NCBI GenBank assembly: GCA_036245805.1
Contig: BTRK01000005.1
Location: forward strand, 23,288,984 to 23,352,983
Reading direction: 5' to 3'
Origin: Pristionchus mayeri
Taxonomy: Eukaryota; Nematoda; Chromadorea; Rhabditida; Neodiplogasteridae
Length of the DNA stretch: 64,000 bases
Shown here: one piece after another, positions 56,901-64,000 of the stretch
Position numbering within the stretch: position 1 is the stretch's first letter
Layout of the letters: the number at the start of each line of letters is the position of its first letter
Notes under the pieces: generated by a model
The model's input: only the letters and a program-made list of their open reading frames with translations
The model's database searches: none
What the model was told of the DNA's origin: nothing
Position numbers and translations under genes: made by a program

Positions 56901-59290
56901 AAGTTGCAAATACACCCAAGAGGCCAGTAATGTATTTTTGAAAGAGTAATAGTACCTGAACAGTGTTGAGATAGGCCTGCTGATTGAGTAGAACATCGAT
57001 GACGTCATCTCTTCCTTTCGGGTAATTGAAGTACACGAAGAGAGACCAATGAATGAACCTTATAAATACAATTATCACAAATGAACACAATCTCTACTTT
57101 GTAATTCATGAAATTAATGGAAAGGCGTTTCCTGCAAATGATCCTTGTAGTCAAACACTTACAGAGAAGGATTTTAAGCCAAATGACTATACAAAATTTT
57201 TGTTGAGATGAATATTTGAAATCTATAGAAGATGTCTCTCAAAATAAGTTTGTTAAGACTTATTTCGCACAATCTTTAGAATATTTTCGCCGATCTGAAT
57301 CTCCATTCATCTCTATTTTTAAAAATACGATATTGCTATAGCACTATTAAAACGTTCCGACAATGCTAGTTGGCCTCCTGAGCCGCTAAATCTCTGAGCC
57401 GGCTTTTAGTACTTTAATTGGCACTTCTCTAGTTTAGGGGGTAACTCCGCCCACTTTCCCTCTGCGTCTCTGACACCCTGCCTCTCCCTTCCTACCCGCC
57501 TGTAAACAACTACTCACGCGCTCGAGTAAACAACTTGCTTACATGGCGAGAACATTGTCTATACAGTACGCATACCTCCTTCCCTATAACGGCGACCTGC
57601 GAAGCGGGGAGCCCTGTAAGCAACGATAGGGTCTCCCCGCGAAGCGGGGTGACCCGATCGTTGCTTACCGCTTAGGCTAAAAGCCGGCTTAGGCCGGCGA
57701 TATACACAAAAGGCTGCGTACCTCTAGCCCTTTCTGTTCTCCATTGCCTGAGTAGGGACACAGGGGTCTGAGTAGGAGGAATGGGCTTACCCCCTAAACT
57801 AGAGAAGTCCCCTTTAATTATTATACTCTTAAAACTGTTTTTAATTTCAATTCTTGCGTTCAATCATCACCACATATCAGGCTATAGGTTTTGAAGAAAA
57901 TATGCGGCTGAAAAGATTATAGGAAATAACTTTCTAATTTGTCGTTCCGCTTGTTTAGTCGCGTACTCGGCATGGTGTAGGACATACATTTCTAATCCAA
58001 TATTACATGCCTTATGAGAAAGTGCCTCTACACTGACCAAGCTCTCTGCTGCACCAGTTCCCATTCGGAATCGAAGGGATTACTGTCGATGTATGCACGC
58101 AACTTGGCCAGATCATCCTTAGCGTGTTCCCATTCCTGCAGCATCATAATCGCTGTTGAGATTATAATTCACTCAATTTAGTTTTATATTTCAATAAAAA
58201 AAATTTTATAGTAAATTCATTGAGACGATTTCATAATAAAAAAATAAGGCCAAAATAATTGGCCAAAATAATTCGTACGGAGGAGGTTGGCAGCATGGCT
58301 GCTCAGAAATCAAGCGCGCATGCGCGAATTATGTTAGAAAGCTCCACCCATCTTGAGAAATGCGTGAATTGGTTTATGTTCTTACAGTACACGCTTCGCA
58401 ACTAGTGTCGTTGGTCCGAACTTTGCAAATATACATCGGGTGTCCCAGAACAGTTTCGTAAACAAATTTTAGACGTCCCTCCGATAATTAAACTAATATT
58501 TGGCCGATCTGTTTACAGGCGAAGTGGAAGAAGGTACCTGAAGAAGAATCTCAGAAGCCAGCTTGCCGTAGAGGGCATTCAGATAATTCGGATCATGAAC
58601 AGGAACAAGAGAGCGGAAATGAAGTAGGAGAACCTTAAGATTAACATATAAGCAAAAATAACAATAAAAGAGTAGAAATATCAATGTATGAGTACAAAGT
58701 GGGAAAATCTCACGGATGTGGCAGAGTAGTTTCCACATTCGTATTGGAACTTGGCGTATTTGAAGAGAGTATCGAGCATGTCCACAGAGAACTAGAATTA
58801 ATAGTCGGACGATTCCTAAACCACCTTAAACATACGCCGTGATTAGTCATGAGATAGTCCAGTAGCTTGTTGTTCCCGTCTCTTTCTCTTGTCGTCTCCA
58901 TCATTTCCTTCACTGCATCTCTCTCAAGGATTTCAACAACGATATCGACCTGGAAAAACCCCTTAAGCGAACTGCAAAACCGACAATGCATACTCTAGCT
59001 TTAAGCTCCTCTCTCTCCTGAAGAATTTGATCTCTTCTTTTCTCAAGCTCCGCTGGAGCTTTTCCGTCAGGATAAGTCTCCATGATCGAGTCCATCATAT
59101 TAGTCCTCATTAGCACCTTTCTATGCATCTCGATCAACGATTCTTCATCATAGATCTAAACAAAAAAAAGAAATAGATGAACAATTTGTTTCGTTCTCAC
59201 CTTTCTAGGCTCAATGAATTCAAGGAGAGGGATGATAAGATGTGTGTCCAGGAACGGAGCCATCTTTCTTGTAAGGTCGAATTCCGCCAT
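50935..59290 (-). CDS. EIF3E: Eukaryotic translation initiation factor 3 subunit E, 12 exons
   Basis: A PCI-domain subunit of the eIF3 complex that assembles the 43S preinitiation complex. Exons: 59201-59290, 58994-59155, 58836-58949, 58714-58791, 58538-58633, 58038-58135, 56956-57058, 52309-52410, 52157-52258, 51894-52034, 51730-51849, 50935-51030. They total exactly 433 codons plus stop, against 445 in human. Recognised stretches include [114 protein letters not shown] and [10 protein letters not shown] of the PCI/winged-helix part. No stop or frameshift was found. Introns are 44-130 nt except 4545, 979 and 699 bp. It starts 667 bp from the divergent galactosyltransferase start. Confidence 0.97.
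51031..51729. other. 699 bp EIF3E intron 11
   Basis: Flanking exons join SIHEQ to VAENTKRL in phase. It contains inverted copies of a segment with TGGTCCGGCCAAGTGAAGAA (51236-51262 and 51418-51440). Nothing else was recognised. Confidence 0.75.
52602..53612. mobile_element. Foldback family D, intact 1.0 kb copy
   Basis: Ends are GAGCCCGTTCGCGTAAGAGT and the complement. Arms are about 440 nt, and the centre contains GTCAGTCTTGCACCGCG and its inverted relative. It is the most complete single-layer member in the window. Confidence 0.88.
54595..54675 (-). repeat. tRNA-like block
   Basis: The minus strand has GTGGCCGAGTGGTGAGCG (box A) and GGGGTTCGATCCCCG (T arm). The anticodon arm has only four pairs with an oversized loop and the acceptor strands do not pair, so this looks like a tRNA-derived relic. 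Confidence 0.5.
54845..55400. repeat. Minisatellite, period about 128-144 bp, about four copies
   Basis: CTTAGTAACCCGAAGGCAAG recurs at 55032, 55161 and 55289, with a diverged unit at 54888. Units are purine-rich on the plus strand (GGAGAGACGGGAGGGGAGG). The repeated minus-strand frame is a by-product. Confidence 0.88.
55420..56245. other. Hairpin-rich repeat stretch, no gene
   Basis: Short GC hairpins (GCTCGCCGCGTAGCGGCGAGC at 55425; CTCCCGCCGAAGGCGGGAG at 55486) are followed by the family I end at 55735-55797 and a segment resembling 57575-57700 (AACGGC…GCCAAGCGGGGA). These look like tips of degraded foldback elements. Confidence 0.6.
56250..56785. mobile_element. Foldback family B, second copy
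   Basis: Ends TGACACTTGCACAACGG and complement; arms of about 220 nt share CATTTGCATATACAAATC and GTAACCAGTATG with the copy at 7777-8158. The arm translations at 56254-56442 and 56595-56780 are near-identical, which is a palindrome effect. Confidence 0.85.
57427..57810. mobile_element. Foldback element in EIF3E intron 6
   Basis: Ends TCTCTAGTTTAGGGGGTAAC and TTACCCCCTAAACTAGAGA are inverted. The centre holds several GC hairpins (CCCCGCGAAGCGGGG; AGCCGGCTTAGGCCGGC). The 979 bp intron 57059-58037 is otherwise unremarkable. Confidence 0.8.
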
Positions 59291-59957
59291 GGTTACCTGG
59301 AAATATTTACTGAAGTAATTTTATTCTTATGATATTAGAAGTATCGGAAATATTTTAGAAGGTGGAATTCAGGAACTATTCCCAACTCGCATCATTACAG
59401 GAGGCTGGTTGGTCAAAGAAGGAAGGGATAAAAGGTAAGATAACATTTTCTCAGTAGAACCGAAATAGCTGACGAAATTAATTTTTTTTAAAAATACTGT
59501 GGACAAATAACAAATACGCGCGACTGTGGTTAATGCTCGAGCAAAATATTGCACAACTGCCAGAATGGAGTAATTAGAAGGAAATTCAAACTATTCAATA
59601 TTGCACGTTAGCGATAGAAACCATAGCATAATAAACCCATCTAATGCGCGACTTTTCTGCGCACTATGCGAGCCGCATTTACGTTAACTGTGCAGCCACG
59701 CGGCCACTATTTTTCGCTGAGTATCCGTGGCGAGAGAGCGTGTGAAAGGCGGAGTACTTGACTTCGTAGATGGCGCGCACAATGCGTTGACCATTTTGCC
59801 GTTTCATGCGCGTTATTTACAACCATCGAATAGAACATGCGCAAGTGTTACTCACAACTTGGCAGGCGGCTTCTACCGCCCCATTCTTGCCATCTTTTTA
59901 ACTGTCATGTGTAACAGAATTTTACGAAGATTCCTTGCAGCAGCCAATGCCAAATAG
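59291..59957. promoter_or_regulatory. Divergent EIF3E/B4GALT promoter region
   Basis: The two start codons are 667 bp apart and diverge. The stretch is free of recognised repeats, unlike most non-coding DNA here, and has a GC-richer part near 59650-59880. A shared regulatory region is an inference; no TATA box was assigned. Confidence 0.5.
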
Positions 59958-60771
59958 ATGCACCCCCGGTTAAAAATAGTGGTCATCTTGTTGGCTGTAG
60001 CAACAACTATTCATATACTACTCGACGACGGAGCTTTTTTCTCCTCCCTCGCCTCTTTCAACTTCGACTATCACACAAGCATCGATACGGTTGGTAATTC
60101 ACTCTTATGTTCTAAATATTTTAGTTTGTTAGATCTCGGAAGGTACGAGCTCAACGCTCAACGAGTCGGTTGTATCATCCACCACAGTAAATGACACGTC
60201 ATTATGCCCTGCGACACCGAAGGGTCTTGTTGGAAAGGTACTTGCACTTGCGTTGTCTCATTGATGGGTGTTAAGACATCTCGAACAAACAAAACTAGGA
60301 CATTTCGCACAATTTCTTCTCAACCTTAACTTAATGCGCTATTGTTGTTATTGTTAGATTTTTCAGCGTTGTTCATTACTTAATTGAAAAATAAATTGCA
60401 GAAAAGTAATTTTAATCATGAGAAAATAGTTGGAAATGTCCTAGTTGGAATTGTTTTGTTGGTGATGTCTTATGATCCATTGATGCATGACGTGATTCAG
60501 ATACGGGTATGGATGGATGGCCCTTCTTACGATCAATTAGAAAAGCTTTATTCAAGTTCGGTGGAGAAGGGAGGTCATTCATATCCACACAATTGCATCG
60601 CGCGTCACAAAGTTGCCATTATCGTTCCGTATAGGTGCGGATTGTCATGGATACCAAGGGTGAATGAGCAATTGTAGAGATCGTGATACCCAGTTGCGGA
60701 TCATGCTGCATAACCTCCATGCACTTCTCACGAAACAGCAATTGGATTACGGCATCTACATAGTGGAACAG
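59958..60771 (+). CDS. Beta-1,4-galactosyltransferase family, 5' four exons (partial)
   Basis: A Golgi type II membrane enzyme that would transfer galactose or GalNAc from a UDP-sugar to GlcNAc. Exons 59958-60089, 60133-60237, 60501-60634 and 60678-60771 join in phase for 155 residues. The start MHPRLKIVVILLAVATTIHI gives a short cytosolic tail and a signal anchor. A variable stem ends in SLCPATPKGLVG, followed by the family motifs CIARHKVAIIVPYRDRD and KQQLDYGIYIVEQ. The next conserved block (the family's FNRA segment), the metal-binding DVD and the rest are not seen. A 2.8 kb nested element starts about 100 bp after the last exon, so the 3' exons lie past it or beyond the window. The intron 60238-60500 is 263 bp. 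Confidence 0.85.
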
Positions 60772-61374
60772 GTACTATTCCTTTTCACTTCGCTTCTCTT
60801 GACCCTTAGACGAGAACAGGCATTATTATTAGCAGTAACTGTGAAGATTTGAGAAAACGTTGATGAGACCTACTGTGAGAATTGAAGAGTAAGGATCTGT
60901 GGTATTCGTAGGCCCTCTAAGTTAGTGGGCTGAAGAAAAGCATCAATACGGTATATATTCTTTACACTTCTTATCACGAACTAACTTTATTATTGTTTTT
61001 TTACAATTTTTGTAGTTCATTTTAAAGGTTTAAAAAATGATGCTGTGATACAGAGTACACGAGGACCCAATATTGCTGTTTCAATTGCATAATCCAATGT
61101 ACTCATTTAGTGATGAGGACCCTTGGGGAATCCACATAGGATTTAGTGATTCCCGAGCACGACAGATGATCCCTCGAACCTTATCGAGCAGGTCTCTTGA
61201 AGAATTGGCGGAAGTGCCCTGATCACGCCAAAACTAGAAAAAGAGTGTAAAAGGGAGAGACCGCGCATGATCACATGAACTCAACCAGATCTCTCCTGAT
61301 GTTAATGTTGATTTTCGATTTTTTCTTTATTAAATTTTGACTTATTGGACCACATTTTAGTATATTATAATAAT

Positions 61375-62095
61375 TAATAATTTATCTACGCCCGAGGCGC
61401 GACGAAACAGTAAGGTACATGAGTGATCAAATAGCAAGGAAATGGGAATTGACTCTCAGTAATTATTCAGTGTGAGAGAGTATGGCGATTAAGAGGTGGT
61501 TCAGTAATCGGCGCTTGAATACTCGTATGTTGGGGGCGGTTCGAATTTCTTCAGGGAGTTGGGAATACCATCTGGATGTTCTAACAGGAAAGGAATGAAA
61601 TCTAGAAGTGCTAGTGGTCAGTTCGATATTGATACCAAATGTTGATGTTCGATCTCGCTGGTCTCGTTGAGGTTTGTATACATAGAATGACGAACGGGGA
61701 ATAATAGTGGATCCAGTCATAATCATATGAGTCATACAAATATCACCTATGACTCTCCTCTCAGTAAGCGGGCGCAGGCCAAGAAGTTTCAAACGATCAG
61801 GGTAGGAGGGTAGAGAAAGAGGATAGGAAGGAGAGGGGAAGCAACGATAAAAGACTTGACGGGTGAAAATATGTTGAACTTTCTCAAGAGTTTCAATGTC
61901 AGATAAGTAATGAGGATTCCAAAAAGGAGAAGCAAAGTCAAGGAGGGGAAGGACATACGCTTTGTAACTACGAAGAAGGATGGTGAGGCAGTTGAATGGG
62001 AGGGCTTTGAGAAGCAGGAATAACTTAGAGGTGGCTTTCTGAGCACGGTTTCTAATAGAGCAAGAATTCTTGAGGTCAGAGCGAGATATTATGAA
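61375..62095 (-). mobile_element. LINE 3' fragment
   Basis: Minus frames 61463-61792 and 61789-62046 are closely related to the C-terminus of the 36.5-40.7 kb LINE (TERRVIGDICMTHMIMTGS in both but for one residue), with a frameshift near 61790. This copy retains the intact C-terminal end and 3' tail, which made it the reference for the insertion at 40206-40570. Confidence 0.88.
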
Positions 62096-62695
62096 ATAAA
62101 AGTTCTTTCATAGTTGTTGGGGAACTTTAAATCGATAATAGATATCAGGTAGTCAAAATCAAATACTCTCTGCATTTTAAAATAGTGGGCTGAAGAATAG
62201 AAAAATCGAGAAAAGACATTTTAGCTTAGTGGGATCGAGCTTATTTACAGTGGTCCCACTATCTTAGTGGGATTTGAACGTTGAAAATCTGCTAAGTTAG
62301 TGGGATGAAAGCGAGAAGATTCGAGAAAGTGATTAGACCACAAAGTTAGTGGGTTCGAGATCTAGACAATACTTTCTAGCTTGATGGCTATTATTATAGT
62401 CAATATAGTGAATTAACGATTGAATGAGTGTAAGATCCATGAGGAAGTAGAAGCCATTCGTGACCAACCTAATACAGGAGAGAAATGACAGAGAACGTGA
62501 ACTAGAGATGCCTCAAAACATCAAAACTGTTAGAGCCACACTTTCTTTATCCACCTAAGCTTTCCTGTCTGTCCATTGTTTGCTATTGATATTTGTTGTC
62601 CTTTTTAATCATTCATTAGTTGCAAATGTGAAAAAAATCTACCACACAATCAACATGTTGTCACTCGTGCCAAGAAATCCCTTCTCCTTCTTTAA

Positions 62696-63149
62696 AGTTA
62701 CCCAACAACCGTCAAAATGGCCTATATTTTTATTCCTGAAACTGATAGACATAAAAGAGACTAGTAGAAATGCAATACTAATAAAATCAGAAAATCAATA
62801 ATTAGTCACAGAATCGACCTCAACATGTGTTGCGCAACCCTGATCAAGACCGATTTTCCCGCGAGGTTTGAAACATGAATACTTTGTGTGCACTAATTAG
62901 CGTTGACATGCCCGGTTCTATACCAAATTCATCCTCGCTTCTCGCCTGGTTGTAGAAATATATATTTCAACAGCAAAAACTTCAATATTAAGCCCACATA
63001 ATCGATTAAACAATATTTAAACAAACCGCGCATTTTAAATTCCGGTACTTAGTGCATGTTCATGCAATTCGTGGTAAGGTATTGGGGGGGGGGGGGGGCG
63101 AATTTAAAAAGGCGCCAATTTAAAAATTTTGCACGGTTGTTGGGTAACT
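62696..63149. mobile_element. TTAA-flanked (piggyBac-like) MITE
   Basis: AGTTACCCAACAACCGTC and its complement are bordered by TTAA at 62692-62695 and 63150-63153. A long G run lies near 63084-63098. No coding content. Confidence 0.85.
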
Positions 63150-63677
63150 TTAATGATCTATCAACCGCCGTGAATCAAACAGCGGAACTAATCAAATTTT
63201 TAAAAATATGATTAAGTTGTATCGTAAAGGGTATTACCGTAAACAGGGTATTATCGTAAAGAAAATATTATTGATTGATCGTAAAAATTACATAACATTA
63301 ATCCCACAAACTTAGTGGGGAATTCCCACTATGATAGTGGGAATGGTCCCACTAACTTAGTGGTGAGGATCCCACTAACTTAGAGGGCCTACGAATAGCC
63401 CAGATCCTTCATGGAATTGAAAGCCAAGCAATGGTGTTAGTGCGAGTGCAGCGAGTGCGTTTGGGAGAATGAAAGAAAAGTGGCCGATGGATGTTACGAG
63501 CGGAATATTTTAAACCCAGTTTGCGGTTCATACTCGGCTTCTCCTTCTAGACAGAATCGCAAACTGGGTTTAAAATGTTCCGCTCGTAACATCCATCGAT
63601 CACTTTTCTTTCATTCTCCAAACGCACTCGCGGCACTCGCACTAACACCATTGCTTGGCTTTCAATTCTCACAGTAG

Positions 63678-64000
63678 ACATATTTTAAAAAATCATATGT
63701 GCGGTGAAGGGTCATTTAATTATTAACGAAGATGGTGGAGACCTGGATTTTTGTGCAGACGTTGGAGAAATGAATGCTGAAATGACGTTCTCGTAGTTTA
63801 GAAAACAGTTGTGCACAGGAAATATTCAGAGCATACGTGCTTGTCCACCTTTTGCCTAAATGCAATGTTTTAATGAAATGCGAAGGTAAAGGTGCAGAGA
63901 ATGCGACAGATAGAACACAATTATAAAAATGGATGGATCGTATTCATTGCACTACATTCGTGGGCGTCTAATTCTCACCAGCTTATGCAGATTGCCAATC
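63678..64000 (+). other. Right edge, no feature recognised
   Basis: I looked here for the next galactosyltransferase exon (FNRA block) and did not find it. Short open stretches are present but match nothing I know. Confidence 0.4.

Larger units (their letters stand above)
52411..56955. other. 4.5 kb EIF3E intron 7
   Basis: Flanking exons join LNTVQ to [10 protein letters not shown] in phase. Contents: family D foldback (52602-53612), tRNA-like block (54600-54670), minisatellite (54845-55400), GC hairpins, half a family I end (55735-55797) and a family B foldback (56250-56785). Bases 53620-54590 are AT-rich without a recognised feature. Confidence 0.9.
60886..63411. mobile_element. Inverted-repeat element with subterminal AAGTTAGTGGG motifs
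   Basis: Ends share ATTCGTAGGCCCTCTAAGTT and its complement, beginning near GGATCTG. Copies of TTAGTGGG or its complement occur near 60917, 62228, 62266, 62298, 62348 and several times in 63300-63385, as expected of subterminal transposase-binding repeats. No transposase frame is left. Confidence 0.65.
60868..63677. mobile_element. Foldback family I split by nested insertions
   Basis: The left tip CTACTGTGAGAATTGAA is at 60868; the rest of the element (63412-63677) is a palindrome ending TTCAATTCTCACAGTAG. The gap is an inserted element (60886-63411) that itself contains a LINE fragment and a TTAA element. It follows the last visible galactosyltransferase exon. Confidence 0.8.

Noticed and set aside
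60810..60851. Fifth galactosyltransferase exon directly after 60771
   Set aside because: The in-phase reading after the next AG gives no FNRA-like block; the faint ALLL similarity is in another frame.

Overview
The window is animal genomic DNA. Five protein genes can be followed exon by exon because their products match conserved animal proteins: an ARFGEF/BIG-type Arf exchange factor (minus, 1062-11697, runs off the left edge), a USP5/isopeptidase T deubiquitinase (plus, 13003-32564, complete), a short telomerase reverse transcriptase (minus, 41740-49749), the translation initiation factor EIF3E (minus, 50935-59290, complete) and the 5' part of a beta-1,4-galactosyltransferase (plus, from 59958). 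A sixth, unrecognised gene with a C-terminal membrane anchor lies inside an inverted-repeat element in the giant USP5 intron.

Most introns are only about 27-70 nt. The few long ones (700 bp to 12.4 kb) are long because mobile elements sit in them, so exons form dense islands in a sea of repeats. Tiny introns, a telomerase with neither the N-terminal TEN domain nor the C-terminal extension, a CR1/Jockey-like LINE with an ORF1 of the kind I associate with nematodes, and a possible EIF3E-TERT tandem pair all fit a nematode or another fast-evolving animal with compact introns. The lineage is an inference.

Layout: 1-11.7 kb, ARFGEF with foldback elements in its introns. 11.7-13.0 kb, divergent intergenic region holding a near-perfect hairpin element. 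13.0-32.6 kb, USP5, interrupted by a composite foldback element (14.1-16.4 kb), a tRNA-like foldback (17.5-17.9 kb) and a 12.45 kb intron. That intron holds a long-armed inverted repeat, a non-coding LTR element (19.2-26.5 kb), a LINE fragment and the gene-bearing element at 28-30.2 kb. 32.6-41.7 kb, repeats, including a nearly full-length LINE (36.5-40.7 kb). 41.7-50.9 kb, TERT with five or more elements in its introns. 50.9-59.3 kb, EIF3E, whose 4.5 kb intron holds foldbacks and a minisatellite. 59.3-60.0 kb, divergent promoter region. 60.0-64.0 kb, galactosyltransferase exons followed by a four-layer nested element.

The mobile fraction is dominated by foldback, MITE-like families with long inverted repeats. 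Two families have TTAA target duplications, as in the piggyBac superfamily. Several carry tRNA-like blocks. The genes are ordinary housekeeping genes (Arf activation at the trans-Golgi, ubiquitin-chain recycling, telomere synthesis, translation initiation, Golgi glycosylation) with no evident common pathway.
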